A stretch of DNA of 35,196 nucleotides from Candidatus Omnitrophota bacterium (GCA_028712175.1 JAQTQQ010000006.1:57226-92421); one strand, 5' to 3'. Numbered from the stretch's first letter, positions 1 through 9,373 are shown. Notes: generated by a model not told the origin, from the sequence alone. Translations and numbers: made by a program.

Positions 1-23
1 TATTTTATAACCGAAAAAACAAA

Positions 24-55
24 CTACAAGCTAAGAGCTACGAGCTAAAAACTAA
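24..55. repeat. Right arm of heptamer inverted-repeat element (copy 1, cut by window edge)
   Basis: Four degenerate heptamers related to CTAAGAG (ctacaag, ctaagag, ctacgag, ctaaaaa) plus a terminal ctaa make exactly 32 bp. The arm ends 6 bp from the carB stop codon, so in the mRNA it lies just behind the stop. The same 32-bp arm occurs next to the carA and hydF stops. The expected opposite arm of perfect TTAGCTC heptamers would lie left of position 1 and is not in the window. Confidence 0.75.
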
Positions 56-61
56 ATTAGC

Positions 62-1720
62 CTATTTTTCGTAGGTAGAATAGAAATAAGGAGTGTGCGC
101 CATAAACTCTGCGGCGCATGTATCAACCAACTTAAAATCCGCGGCTAAATCATACGTTTTTCTCAAATTACAAACTTCACTTTCCCCTAAAGATAAAAGT
201 TTGCCTAACTGCCTGTCACTAAACCCATATTCTTTGGCGCGCTTAAGCAACTCTTTTGAAACATCCCCTTTTGTGCCGAGCAATTCCTTTTCGCAATCAA
301 TAATCTCTTGAATATTGCGTAAAAACCATCGGTCAATTTTAGTTAATTCATAAATTTTTTCGATATCAACCCCTGCGCGGAAGGCATCACCGATATAAAA
401 AATTCTCTCAGCGTTAGGTTGTTTTAATTTCTTGTAAATTTTATCTAAAACCTCACCGTTGAGTTTAATATCTGAAGAGCTAAAAACTATGCTTTCAAGT
501 CCAAATTTCTTAATCTCTAAGGAACGCAGGCCTTTCTGCAAAGACTCTTTGAATGTGCGCCCAATAGACATCGCCTCGCCTACTGATTTCATGGAGACCC
601 CAAGGGTATTATCCGCTAACGCAAACTTCTCAAAAGTAAAACGTGGGATCTTAACCACGCAATAATCAATTGCCGGCTCAAAACAAGCAGGGGTCGAACG
701 GGTAATATCATTCGGGATCTCATCCAGCGTATAACCCACGGCAAGCTTAGCGGCAATCTTAGCGATAGGAAAACCCGTAGCTTTGGAAGCTAATGCGGAA
801 CTGCGGGAGACCCGCGGATTCATTTCGATAACTACCATTCTTCCTGTCTTCGGATTAACAGCAAACTGGATATTAGAACCACCTGTTTCAACGCCGATCT
901 CGCGGATACAGGCAATAGCGGCATCGCGCATCCGTTGATACTCCCTGTCTGTCAATGTCTGGATAGGGGCAACAGTAATACTATCTCCTGTATGTATACC
1001 CATAGGGTCAAAATTCTCAATACTGCAAATAATCACCACGTTATCTTTTAAATCGCGCATAACCTCGAGCTCAAATTCCTTCCAGCCAATTACAGATTCC
1101 TCGATCAGAATCTCATTAATCGGGCTAGATTCCAGGCCGCGCTTGGCCAAAACTTTAAATTCTTCCATATTGTAGGCAATTGACCCGCCGGCTCCGCCCA
1201 TAGTAAAACTGGGACGAATAATTAAAGGGAATTTGATCTTTCCTGCAGCATTAACCGCATCAGCTAGATTATAAGCCTGCTCGCTCTTAGGCAAATCAAG
1301 CCCGATCTTTTTCATCGCTGTTTTAAACTGCTTACGGTCCTCTCCTTTTTTAATCGCTTCTATGTTGGCTCCGATTGTTTCAACTTTATATTTTTTCAAT
1401 ACGCCTTTTTTCGCAAGCTCTACAGTCGTATTTAACGCAGTCTGCCCCCCAAGAGTAGGCAGAAGCGCATCCGGTTTTTCTCTGGCAATAATATCTTCCA
1501 CTATTTCGGAGGTTATCGGCTCAAGATAGGTCCTGTCGGCAACATCCGGATCCGTCATGATTGTTGCGGGATTAGAATTTACCAAGATTACCTTATAACC
1601 CTCCTGCTTTAAAACCTTGCAAGCCTGGGTACCAGAGTAATCAAATTCACAGGCCTGGCCTATAACAATAGGCCCGGAACCAATAATCAATATTTTTTTA
1701 ATGTCCGTCCTTTTAGGCAT
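62..1720 (-). CDS. carB: Carbamoyl-phosphate synthase large subunit, N-terminal half only
   Basis: This is the carboxyphosphate-forming half of the large subunit that, with CarA, makes carbamoyl phosphate from glutamine, bicarbonate and ATP for pyrimidine and arginine synthesis in the cytoplasm. The start [20 protein letters not shown] is the classic CarB opening; GGQTALN and [17 protein letters not shown] mark the first ATP-grasp domain, followed by the oligomerisation region. The protein is 552 residues, about half the usual roughly 1070, and ends with a genuine stop directly after [16 protein letters not shown]. That is where the linker to the carbamate-phosphorylating half normally begins, so the break is at a domain boundary rather than random. 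Split carB genes are known in some archaea and in Aquifex. The second half is not in this window and may lie left of position 1. The gene sits 159 bp behind carA, with a repeat element between them. Confidence 0.93.
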   Translation of the reverse strand: MPKRTDIKKILIIGSGPIVIGQACEFDYSGTQACKVLKQEGYKVILVNSNPATIMTDPDVADRTYLEPITSEIVEDIIAREKPDALLPTLGGQTALNTTVELAKKGVLKKYKVETIGANIEAIKKGEDRKQFKTAMKKIGLDLPKSEQAYNLADAVNAAGKIKFPLIIRPSFTMGGAGGSIAYNMEEFKVLAKRGLESSPINEILIEESVIGWKEFELEVMRDLKDNVVIICSIENFDPMGIHTGDSITVAPIQTLTDREYQRMRDAAIACIREIGVETGGSNIQFAVNPKTGRMVVIEMNPRVSRSSALASKATGFPIAKIAAKLAVGYTLDEIPNDITRSTPACFEPAIDYCVVKIPRFTFEKFALADNTLGVSMKSVGEAMSIGRTFKESLQKGLRSLEIKKFGLESIVFSSSDIKLNGEVLDKIYKKLKQPNAERIFYIGDAFRAGVDIEKIYELTKIDRWFLRNIQEIIDCEKELLGTKGDVSKELLKRAKEYGFSDRQLGKLLSLGESEVCNLRKTYDLAADFKLVDTCAAEFMAHTPYFYSTYEK

Positions 1721-1776
1721 TATTGTGTAATGTTAATAGTTACATGAACTAAGCCCTGTTTACCGATAGAATCTAT

Positions 1777-1879
1777 TTAGCTCTTAGCTCTTAGCTCTTA
1801 GCTCTTAGTGTTCACTGTAATCCCTTAAGGCTATATTGATAAATTTTCTACGGACTAAGACCTAAGAGCCAAGAACTAA
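1777..1879. repeat. Heptamer inverted-repeat element, copy 2 (between carA and carB)
   Basis: The left arm at 1777-1808 is a perfect tandem array of TTAGCTC (4.57 units, 32 bp). The right arm at 1848-1879 is a 32-bp array of degenerate CTAAGAG-type heptamers, the inverse orientation. Arm to arm, 26 of 32 positions pair, with a 39-nt spacer, so the transcript could form a long hairpin. The right arm touches the carA stop codon at 1880-1882 with no gap. One arm is uniform and the other degenerate, as if the perfect array were newer or kept homogeneous by slippage. Confidence 0.85.
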
Positions 1880-2968
1880 TTACTTTTTCGACCTTCTCAT
1901 CATTTCTATAAATTCATCGAATAAATAAACGGCATCATGCGGTCCGGGAGAAGCCTCGGGATGAAACTGGACGGAAAATAAAGGGAATTTTTTGTGGCGC
2001 AGGCCCTCCGCAGTCCCGTCATTTAAATTTACATGGGTAAGTTCAATATCTTTTTTATTTAATGAAGCAATATCTACGCAAAACCCATGGTTCTGGCTGG
2101 TTATAACAACTTTTTGCGTCCTTAGGTCTTTTACCGGGTGATTTGCCCCATGGTGTCCGAATTTAAGCTTATAGGTTTTACCTCCTAAGGCAAGTCCGGC
2201 TATCTGATGCCCAAGACAGATCCCAAAAATCGGCACCTTTCCGATTAAAGAGGCAACCGTCTTAACCAGATAATCTAGAGCCGATGGATCGCCGGGACCG
2301 TTAGAAAGCAATACTCCGTCGGGATTAAGCTTAAGTATTTCCTCTGCGGTTGCATAAGCAGGCACAACTATAATATCGCACTTTTTGCGCGCTAATTCTC
2401 TTAATGAATTCAACTTAACACCGCAATCTAAAATTATTACTTTAAATCTATTGCCTTTTACCTTTGCGTAAACATATTGTTTTTCGACAGTAACCTCTCT
2501 AACCAGATCCAAACCAATGAGCCCCCTGCTTTTTCTTACTTTATTAAGCAGGCTTTGAACGCTTGAATCCTGCGTAGATAAAACCGCTTTCATCGCGCCT
2601 TTTTCCCTAATATGAAGGGTCAATCTGCGGGTATCTATTCCTTCAATTGCCGGGATATTATTTTCCTTTAAATATTCACCCAGCTCCCGGTCATGCCTCC
2701 AGTTGCTTGCAAGCTTACTGTACTCCTTAACCACAAAACCTTCTAAAAAGGGTTTACGGCTCTCCGCATCCTCTGAATTAATACCGTAATTACCGATTAA
2801 AGGATAGGTCATTGCCACAATCTGGCCCTTATATGAAGGGTCAGTAATAATTTCCTGGTACCCGGCCATACTGGTATTAAAGACAATCTCGCCGTATGCC
2901 TCCGTGCTTGCGCCAAAAGAGGTTCCCTGAAATACCACGCCGTCTTCTAAAACAAGATGTGCCTGCAT
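1880..2968 (-). CDS. carA: Carbamoyl-phosphate synthase small subunit (glutaminase)
   Basis: This subunit hydrolyses glutamine and channels ammonia to CarB. The N-terminal CPSase small-chain domain (residues 1 to about 150, opening ALVLEDG-like as HLVLEDGVVFQG) is followed by a class I glutamine amidotransferase domain. The triad is visible: Cys251 in GICLGHQ, and His336 and Glu338 in SVQFHPEASPGPHDAV. At 362 residues it is a normal full-length CarA. Its start codon is separated from the pyrG stop by only two bases, so the two genes are almost certainly co-transcribed and perhaps translationally coupled. The gene context (CTP synthase upstream, carB downstream) makes this a pyrimidine operon. 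Confidence 0.97.
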   Translation of the reverse strand: MQAHLVLEDGVVFQGTSFGASTEAYGEIVFNTSMAGYQEIITDPSYKGQIVAMTYPLIGNYGINSEDAESRKPFLEGFVVKEYSKLASNWRHDRELGEYLKENNIPAIEGIDTRRLTLHIREKGAMKAVLSTQDSSVQSLLNKVRKSRGLIGLDLVREVTVEKQYVYAKVKGNRFKVIILDCGVKLNSLRELARKKCDIIVVPAYATAEEILKLNPDGVLLSNGPGDPSALDYLVKTVASLIGKVPIFGICLGHQIAGLALGGKTYKLKFGHHGANHPVKDLRTQKVVITSQNHGFCVDIASLNKKDIELTHVNLNDGTAEGLRHKKFPLFSVQFHPEASPGPHDAVYLFDEFIEMMRRSKK

Positions 2969-2970
2969 AA

Positions 2971-4572
2971 TTATTTTTTTTCAGCCGCAGCGCGGATAAA
3001 CTCCCTGAACAAAGGATGCGCCGCATCGGGTCTGGATTTAAATTCGGGGTGAAATTGAACAGCAATAAAAAAAGGATGATTTTTTAGCTCGACAATCTCA
3101 ACCAAATTTTTCTTCTTATAAATCCCTGAAAAAACAATTCCTTTAGCCTCAAGCTTACTGCGGAATTTATTATTAAACTCATACCTGTGGCGGTGCCGCT
3201 CAAAAATTAAGTTTTTCTGATAAACTCTTGAAGCCAGAGTATTCTTTTTTATTTCACAAGGATAAGCACCCAGCCGCATAGTCCCACCCATATCCTTAAC
3301 ATCTTTCTGCTCGCTCAAAAGGCTGATCACCGGGCTTTTAACCTTAGGATTAAACTCGGTAGAATTGGCTTCTTTTAAGGCGCATATAGAGCGCGCAAAA
3401 TCAACGACCGCACACTGCATCCCCAGGCAAATACCTAAAAAAGGAATTTTATTCTTGCGGGCAAAACCAATCGCCTTGATCTTACCCTCAATGCCGCGGG
3501 TACCAAACCCTCCGGGGACTAAAACCGCATCAACCCCCTTAAGCAGCTTTTCAGAGCCGAATTTTTCAATATCTTCGGAATCAATCTTTTTAACATCTAC
3601 TTTGACCTGGTTACTAATACCTCCATGGGTAATTGCCTCATAAATAGACTTATAAGCATCCTGCAAGCCGATATATTTGCCTACCACAGCAACCTGAACA
3701 GCTTTCTTAGGACTAAACATACGCTCTACTACATTCTTTTCCCAATCTTTCAGGTCTGATGGCTTGGAGATAAGCCCGAAATGGCTTAAGATTATTTCAT
3801 CCAAAATCTGCCCCTTAAAAACCAGCGGCACCTGATAAATCGACTCTACATCGCGCGACTCAATAACCGCTTCCTTCCTCACATTGCAGAATAAAGATAT
3901 CTTTTCTTTAACATCATCGGAAAGAGTTTTCTCAGTACGACAGATCAATATATCAGGCTGAATGCCAATTTCACGCAAAGTCTGTACGCTGTGCTGTGTT
4001 GGCTTGGTTTTAATTTCATCTGCAACTTTAATATAGGGAACCAATGTAAGATGGATATAGAGAACATTTTTCTCTCCGGCATCTAATTCAAATTGGCGTG
4101 CAGCCTCTAAGAACGGGAGGCTTTCGATATCGCCCACCGTTCCCCCCACCTCAATCAATACGATATCCGCACCGCTAACTAGAGCGACTTTCTTGACCCT
4201 ATCTTTTATTTCACCTGTAATATGGGGAATAACCTGAATAGTCTTGCCTAGATAATCACCTTTACGCTCGCGCAAAATTACCGCATTATAAACCTGGCCG
4301 GTAGTAGCGTTATTAAATTTGGTCATTGCGGCTTTCGTAAACCTCTCGTAATGGCCCAAATCTAGGTCGGTTTCTGCACCGTCATCAGTGACATAAACCT
4401 CCCCATGCTGATAGGGATTCATTGTGCCCGGATCAACATTAATGTAAGGGTCTAACTTCATCAATGTAATCTTAAGGCCGCGGGATTCCAGTATTTTACC
4501 GATAGAAGCAGAAGCTATCCCCTTACCCAGGCTTGAAATTACGCCACCAGTTATGAATATGTATTTTGCCAT
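2971..4572 (-). CDS. pyrG: CTP synthase
   Basis: CTP synthase converts UTP, ATP and glutamine to CTP, the last step of pyrimidine nucleotide synthesis. The N-terminal synthetase domain begins with the family signature [13 protein letters not shown] (P-loop, residues 7-18) and carries [13 protein letters not shown]. The C-terminal amidotransferase domain has the nucleophile Cys382 in GICLGMQCA and His508/Glu510 in [11 protein letters not shown]. The length of 533 residues is typical. It is the first gene of the pyrG-carA-carB operon, behind a TTGACA-16-TATATT promoter and a leader hairpin, so control by a leader structure is plausible but not shown. Confidence 0.97.
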   Translation of the reverse strand: MAKYIFITGGVISSLGKGIASASIGKILESRGLKITLMKLDPYINVDPGTMNPYQHGEVYVTDDGAETDLDLGHYERFTKAAMTKFNNATTGQVYNAVILRERKGDYLGKTIQVIPHITGEIKDRVKKVALVSGADIVLIEVGGTVGDIESLPFLEAARQFELDAGEKNVLYIHLTLVPYIKVADEIKTKPTQHSVQTLREIGIQPDILICRTEKTLSDDVKEKISLFCNVRKEAVIESRDVESIYQVPLVFKGQILDEIILSHFGLISKPSDLKDWEKNVVERMFSPKKAVQVAVVGKYIGLQDAYKSIYEAITHGGISNQVKVDVKKIDSEDIEKFGSEKLLKGVDAVLVPGGFGTRGIEGKIKAIGFARKNKIPFLGICLGMQCAVVDFARSICALKEANSTEFNPKVKSPVISLLSEQKDVKDMGGTMRLGAYPCEIKKNTLASRVYQKNLIFERHRHRYEFNNKFRSKLEAKGIVFSGIYKKKNLVEIVELKNHPFFIAVQFHPEFKSRPDAAHPLFREFIRAAAEKK

Positions 4573-4584
4573 TTTTTACATAGA

Positions 4585-4625
4585 AAAGGCGCTTAGTGCC
4601 GACTATCTGGCCTCTAAACGCCTTT
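4585..4625 (-). promoter_or_regulatory. pyrG leader hairpin, possible attenuator
   Basis: In the minus-strand RNA a 12-bp stem (arms 4614-4625 and 4585-4596, with one G-U pair) encloses a 17-nt loop and is followed by a short U tract (UUUUCUAU). It lies between the predicted promoter and the pyrG start at 4572. Leader control of pyrG is known in Bacillus, but there it depends on a GGGC start, which is not seen here. Confidence 0.45.
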
Positions 4626-4634
4626 GTTTGAATA

Positions 4635-4662
4635 AATATACCATACCACATGGAAATGTCAA
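4635..4662 (-). promoter_or_regulatory. Sigma-70-type promoter for pyrG-carA-carB
   Basis: On the minus strand a perfect -35 TTGACA (4662-4657) is separated by 16 bp from TATATT (4640-4635). It lies in the gap between the HD-GYP gene and pyrG and points into pyrG. The predicted start is about 4628, giving a leader of roughly 55 nt that contains the hairpin at 4585-4625. Confidence 0.7.
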
Positions 4663-4681
4663 CCTATTTTTGCCTGGCGTT

Positions 4682-6016
4682 TTAACGGCCAAGAGCAAGA
4701 TATTCTTTACCCTCCTTCCAGGGATTAAGATAACGTTCAATGTTTATCTCTTCTTTCAACAGATTAACCGAACGTCTTTTTTCCGCAGGGGCAACTATTT
4801 CAACTATCGGCCGCTGAATATCAGATTCATTCTGTCCGGTAACCAATGCAATACTTCCGTCACTTAATTCAACTACTGAACCAACCGGCCAAAGGCCCAT
4901 ATACCGGAAGAATTTATCCAAGAGACCCTGGTCAAAAGAACTGCCTTTTTCTTTATTCATTATGTTATACACTACATCCGGGGAATAATCCTGTTTATAG
5001 CCGCGCCTTTGTGAAAGGGCATCATAAACATCGCAGATAGAAACAATTTCCGAGGCTATATGCTGTTTTTTTAAAAGAGGCAAGCGGGGATATCCGGAAG
5101 AATCATATTTCAAATGATGTTCAAAACTGGTCACGACCGGCAAAATACCCATGGTGTCAACATACTTAAGCATAATCTCTGCGCCCAAAAATGTATGGCT
5201 TTTAATACGGCTAAATTCCTGCTCCGTAAGCTTCCCGGCTTTATGCAATAATTTACGCGAAATGAACAATTTACCGATATCATGGAATATCGCAGCCATG
5301 CCGATATTTAAAACATTTGTCTTATCAAAACCGAGGCGGGAAGAAAAAAACATAGAAAAAATAGCCACGTTAAGCATGTGCATATAAGTTTCCATGTCAT
5401 ACCTCTTCATTGTAGCCAATTTAAGCAGCTCATAACGCTGTGTACTTAAGTTTTCCAAAATGTTGCTTAAAGAAAACCTAAGCGCCAAATGGTCAATCTT
5501 CTCGGCATTAAGCACCCCGTTTAAAGCCTGGTCAATCTTTTTAGCGGAAGAATCGTAAAGATCTATCTGTCCGGAAGAAAGAGAGCCTTTAGTCTCTTTA
5601 TTGTCATTAATTTTAAGTTTTCCTACGCTGATATGTTCAACCTGCACAAGGCTAAACGCATCCTGCGGGTCAGTTTTAAAATCTTCTTTGGGCCGGGCAA
5701 TAAAATCCATGAATAACCGTAGTTCCTCTTTATTCAGCCCACGGTAGAATGCCAACCTTTCGATATTCCTTTCCTTTAAATAAAGAATTGCCGGGCGCAA
5801 AAGCTTTCCCAAATCAAAGAGGATTTCTTTTTCAAATGCCAGTTCCTCTCCGATTATCCCGACAACTATCTCTTGGCGGTCCACTAAAGCATCGCTAAAA
5901 ACAATATAAGCGTTGTCCAGAGATTTCTCAAACATCGGGTGGGCCGGGCCATACATCTTAACACTCTGCAAGCAATTAAGCAGACTCTGAAAAGCAGTTT
6001 CGACTTTAGAGAACAT
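4682..6016 (-). CDS. HD-GYP domain phosphodiesterase-like protein
   Basis: HD-GYP proteins are metal-dependent phosphohydrolases, typically acting on cyclic di-GMP. The C-terminal half (about residues 190-380) has the expected residues: Glu209 and His213, His245-Asp246 with Lys249 in HDIGK, His274, the His300-His301 pair, GYP at 308-310 and Asp329. This is the set that binds a two- or three-metal centre in characterised members. The motif normally written HHExxDGSGYP reads HHLKYDSSGYP, so the Glu and first Gly differ while the metal-binding histidines remain. The N-terminal about 130 residues resemble the N-terminus of the upstream neighbour (HP motif, then a short beta-rich stretch and an LxxFMDF-like helix). 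The gene overlaps that neighbour by 11 bp, so the two are probably made together. No signal peptide or membrane segment is visible. Confidence 0.88.
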   Translation of the reverse strand: MFSKVETAFQSLLNCLQSVKMYGPAHPMFEKSLDNAYIVFSDALVDRQEIVVGIIGEELAFEKEILFDLGKLLRPAILYLKERNIERLAFYRGLNKEELRLFMDFIARPKEDFKTDPQDAFSLVQVEHISVGKLKINDNKETKGSLSSGQIDLYDSSAKKIDQALNGVLNAEKIDHLALRFSLSNILENLSTQRYELLKLATMKRYDMETYMHMLNVAIFSMFFSSRLGFDKTNVLNIGMAAIFHDIGKLFISRKLLHKAGKLTEQEFSRIKSHTFLGAEIMLKYVDTMGILPVVTSFEHHLKYDSSGYPRLPLLKKQHIASEIVSICDVYDALSQRRGYKQDYSPDVVYNIMNKEKGSSFDQGLLDKFFRYMGLWPVGSVVELSDGSIALVTGQNESDIQRPIVEIVAPAEKRRSVNLLKEEINIERYLNPWKEGKEYLALGR

Positions 6017-7928
6017 TCCACTCCTTTAGGATTTGTTTTGCTTTGTTGCGTAATTGGATATTCCAGAAAAACCTCTTGCCGCTTAAATCCCGGATACCTT
6101 CTGCGGCCTCAGTAAAACCTAATTCGTAAACTATCTGCATATTTTCAATAAGAAACTTGTTTTTTGTGCCGAAAGGACTGGGAATTTTAAATAATAAATT
6201 TAAAACTGTTCCTTTGGCTTGAGGGTCCAGCATAAGAACGGAATAGATAGCCTTTCTAAGCGCAAATGAATCCGTATTTAATTGTTGTATAAGAAAAGCG
6301 GTATCGGCTTTTTTCAGCCTGCGCATAACATTCAAAGCATCCAATTTAATCAATTCGTTAGCGGAGGAATAGATATGTTCAAGAAGTTCTAAGCTTTCAG
6401 GTATATCAAACTGGCTGAGCGCCTTAACCAAATTTGAGAGAAACTCCATATCCTGCAACTTCTGGGACAATCTTTCATGAAAGATGCCCAAGTTACCCGG
6501 GAAAAGTTTAAAGAATAAAGTTAACACCTGTTTATTGATTTTTCCATAATTAAATATCTTATCCAAATAATAATTAAGATCATACGCAGACTGAGAAATC
6601 ATCTCGGTTAAAAACTCCTGCTCGAAAGAAAGGGATTTGTTGAAAATAATATTTTCAACAAAAGCAGAGAACTTGTTTTCAAGTTCAATGCACGCACCTA
6701 CCCCTTCTTTCTTGCTTTTAACCAGCTGATCATATAAGTCTTTTAGAAAAGCGTTGTCATTGCTTTCAAACGCAGGAACAAATTCTTTTTCTATCATCTG
6801 CGAAACCAGCTTCAAGCTATCTTCCTCTTTTTCGATCGAAAGCATGCTTAAGATTATATAGCGGTAATTTTCCTTAAGCGTTTCCTGGTCAAAAGACAAC
6901 ACCCCGCTTGAAGAAACGTTTTTAATCAAGGATTCAAGTATATTGCGATATACAGCCGAAGCCTGATCGTTTTGGCTGGTTTTCACTAAATCCTGGATTT
7001 TCTTTGCCAGATGAGGATTCTCCGTTAACTGCTGCGATTGGCCTGCCTGATTCAACAGGCCTTCGGCAATCTTAGGCTGGTCTTTCTGCTCAGAGATTTT
7101 CGAGAAAAGCTGTAAACTTAAGGCGTCAAAATCATCCTCATGCGTTAACCCCTCCCAGAGAATGGCACTAAGATCTTCATTGCTTAAGTCTTTAAAAACC
7201 GGTTTAAATTTTTCAATTTTATCCCCACCAAGTGATTTTCTATGATGTAAAAGCCACTGAAATGTCTCTTTTGAGCATTTTGAAAATTTTTCGCTGCCTT
7301 TCTCTTTTAAAGAACTCAAAAATTCGCCGATATTGGCAAGGGCCTCATCGTTACCGATAATATCTTGTTCTGCGGAACGCTTGATAAAATTTCCAAAATC
7401 ATCGGCTGCCCTATTTAACTCGTAAGTATTATTAGAACGCACTGCTTCTTTAAGCATATAGCTCCAAATATCCGTACATTCCTGGCCGGCCTCCTCTAAA
7501 AAAGCGGAATAATCCAGCTCCTCTATAATCAAATGCGGGGATTGCTGTTTTTTAAGAATAGAGTTAACGCCACCGTTTTTAAAAATATCTTTCGGGGACA
7601 TGGAGATAACGGAAAAAAAGCCAATTAACTCCGCGATGGTTGCATTATCTCTAATTTCAATGCTTTTGATTTTACGCTGATGGAACAAACGGGCTAGTTC
7701 ATCATAAAAACCGACCTTGGTCAGGTTTTTCCCGTCAACAACAAGGGCCAGGTTAGTTACACCGATCTTAAGCGGATTTAAACTAATAAGCGTACTTTCC
7801 AATTTAGACTTAAAATTTTCGACTGATTTGATAAAATAGGGATGGTCTTTGGAATAAGAAAATGAGTTGGTAAGGGCAACCTTAAAGCTGCGGAAAAAAT
7901 CTTCGATAACCTCTTCTTTATTATTCAC
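6006..7928 (-). CDS. Uncharacterised HEAT-like repeat protein, partner of HD-GYP protein
   Basis: I do not recognise a named family. The protein is about 640 residues, largely helical, with no cysteine clusters, catalytic motif or membrane span. Residues roughly 500-640 look like HEAT-type helical repeats (SLELLEHIYSSANELIKLDAL, then ALRKAIYSVLMLDPQ). The first about 120 residues resemble the N-terminus of the adjacent HD-GYP protein, including an HP pair and an LALVVDGKNL strand. Start choice: the frame is open from a TTG at 7964, but a GTG at 7928 fits better because the similarity to the paralogue begins there and a TATAAT box at 7975-7970 would put the transcript start next to the TTG. 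The 11-bp overlap with the HD-GYP gene suggests a joint, perhaps regulatory or scaffold, role; that is inference. Confidence 0.75.
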   Translation of the reverse strand: MNNKEEVIEDFFRSFKVALTNSFSYSKDHPYFIKSVENFKSKLESTLISLNPLKIGVTNLALVVDGKNLTKVGFYDELARLFHQRKIKSIEIRDNATIAELIGFFSVISMSPKDIFKNGGVNSILKKQQSPHLIIEELDYSAFLEEAGQECTDIWSYMLKEAVRSNNTYELNRAADDFGNFIKRSAEQDIIGNDEALANIGEFLSSLKEKGSEKFSKCSKETFQWLLHHRKSLGGDKIEKFKPVFKDLSNEDLSAILWEGLTHEDDFDALSLQLFSKISEQKDQPKIAEGLLNQAGQSQQLTENPHLAKKIQDLVKTSQNDQASAVYRNILESLIKNVSSSGVLSFDQETLKENYRYIILSMLSIEKEEDSLKLVSQMIEKEFVPAFESNDNAFLKDLYDQLVKSKKEGVGACIELENKFSAFVENIIFNKSLSFEQEFLTEMISQSAYDLNYYLDKIFNYGKINKQVLTLFFKLFPGNLGIFHERLSQKLQDMEFLSNLVKALSQFDIPESLELLEHIYSSANELIKLDALNVMRRLKKADTAFLIQQLNTDSFALRKAIYSVLMLDPQAKGTVLNLLFKIPSPFGTKNKFLIENMQIVYELGFTEAAEGIRDLSGKRFFWNIQLRNKAKQILKEWNVL

Positions 7929-7969
7929 AAATATTATTTTACAACCTAACGGCGGAGCTTGCAACTAGT

Positions 7970-7975
7970 ATTATA
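7970..7975 (-). promoter_or_regulatory. Candidate -10 element for HEAT-like/HD-GYP genes
   Basis: A perfect TATAAT lies on the minus strand just after the gdhA terminator and about 40 bp before the GTG start at 7928. No convincing -35 hexamer is found 16-18 bp upstream, because that stretch is the terminator stem. Confidence 0.4.
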
Positions 7976-7982
7976 AATAAAC

Positions 7983-8009
7983 AGCGCCCCGGACGTATTC
8001 CGGGGCGCT
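7983..8009 (-). terminator. Intrinsic terminator of nfnA-nfnB-gdhA
   Basis: A perfect 11-bp GC-rich stem (AGCGCCCCGGA and its complement) with a 5-nt loop is followed in the minus-strand RNA by a U-rich tail (GUUUAUUUAUAAU). It begins 24 bp past the gdhA stop codon. Confidence 0.9.
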
Positions 8010-8033
8010 TAAAGGTAAACTTAACGGCTTAAA

Positions 8034-9371
8034 TTACACCAAACCCTGATCGAGCATGGCATCTGCTACTTTGACAAAACCGGCGATATTGGCTCCGTTA
8101 ACGTAGTTAACATACCCTGACTCTTTACCATATTTAACGCATTGCTGATGTATAGCAATCATTATATCGTGCAGCCTTCTATCCACCTCTTCACGGGTCC
8201 AAGAAAGCCTCAGGCTGTTCTGGCTCATTTCAAGGCCTGATGTGGCAACGCCGCCGGCATTTGAAGCTTTGCCCGGTGCATAAAGTATTTTTGCCTTCTG
8301 AAAAACCTCTACCCCTTGAGGAGTCGTCGGCATATTTGCGCCTTCGCCGATTGCAATACATCCATTTTTTACTAAAGCCCTGGCATCACTTTCATCTATC
8401 TCATTTTGAGTAGCAGAAGGGAACGCCACATCGCATTTCACATTCCACGGCCTTTGTTTCTCAAAAAACTTACAGTTAAATTCCTTGGCGCATTCCTTAA
8501 TCCTGCCGCGCTTGACATTCTTTAACTGCAGTACACAGTTCAACTCTTTACTATCAATACCGTCTTTATCATAAATATAACCGTCGGAATCAGAGAGCGT
8601 GACTACCTTAGCGCCCATTTGAATAAGTTTCTCAACCGTATATTGGGCAACATTACCCGAACCGGATACCGCACAAATTTTTCCTTTTAATGAATCACCT
8701 TTGGTCTTAAGCATTTCTTCCACGAAATATACACAGCCGTAACCGGTAGCCTCGGGCCGGATTAAACTTCCTCCCCAATTAAGCCCCTTGCCTGTAAGAA
8801 CCCCGGTAAATTCATTACGTAACCTTTTATACTGGCCAAAGAGGTACCCTATTTCACGCCCGCCTACACCGATATCTCCGGCAGGGACATCCGTATTCTG
8901 GCCGATGTGCCTGGAAAGCTCTGTCATAAAACTTTGGCAGAACTTCATTACCTCGTTATCCGATTTTCCTTTAGGATCAAAATCTGACCCGCCTTTTCCA
9001 CCACCCATAGGTAAAGTGGTGAGCGCATTTTTAAAAACCTGCTCAAATGCTAAAAATTTTAATATACCTAAATTCACACTGGGATGGAAACGCAAACCGC
9101 CTTTATATGGCCCAATGGCACTATTCATTTCAATACGAAACCCACGGTTAATTTGAATTTCTCCTTGGTCATCAAGCCAGGGAACGCGGAATATTATTGT
9201 CCTTTCAGGCTCGATCATCTTCTCCAGAATCTTGGCCTTCTGGTATTTAGGGTTTTTCTCGATAAAAGGCATTACTGATTCGACAACCTCTCTTACCGCC
9301 TGATGAAATTCCGTTTCTCCGGGATTTCTTCTTGCCACTAAATCCATAAAATCTTCAATTTTTTTTGACAT
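8034..9371 (-). CDS. gdhA: NADP-type glutamate dehydrogenase
   Basis: This enzyme interconverts 2-oxoglutarate plus ammonia and glutamate. The 445 residues match the hexameric bacterial NADP-dependent type, opening with DLVARRNPGETEFHQAVREV. The catalytic lysine region PMGGGKGGSDFDPKGKSD (Lys126) and the upstream glutamate-binding KGGLRFHPSV are intact, as is the Rossmann motif SGSGNVAQY. A ribosome site, AAGGAG, lies upstream of the ATG, and the gene starts 2 bp behind nfnB. Being last in an operon with Nfn suggests that NADPH made by Nfn is used here for ammonia assimilation. The family assignment is secure; cofactor specificity is inferred from family resemblance. Confidence 0.97.
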   Translation of the reverse strand: MSKKIEDFMDLVARRNPGETEFHQAVREVVESVMPFIEKNPKYQKAKILEKMIEPERTIIFRVPWLDDQGEIQINRGFRIEMNSAIGPYKGGLRFHPSVNLGILKFLAFEQVFKNALTTLPMGGGKGGSDFDPKGKSDNEVMKFCQSFMTELSRHIGQNTDVPAGDIGVGGREIGYLFGQYKRLRNEFTGVLTGKGLNWGGSLIRPEATGYGCVYFVEEMLKTKGDSLKGKICAVSGSGNVAQYTVEKLIQMGAKVVTLSDSDGYIYDKDGIDSKELNCVLQLKNVKRGRIKECAKEFNCKFFEKQRPWNVKCDVAFPSATQNEIDESDARALVKNGCIAIGEGANMPTTPQGVEVFQKAKILYAPGKASNAGGVATSGLEMSQNSLRLSWTREEVDRRLHDIMIAIHQQCVKYGKESGYVNYVNGANIAGFVKVADAMLDQGLV

Positions 9372-9373
9372 CC

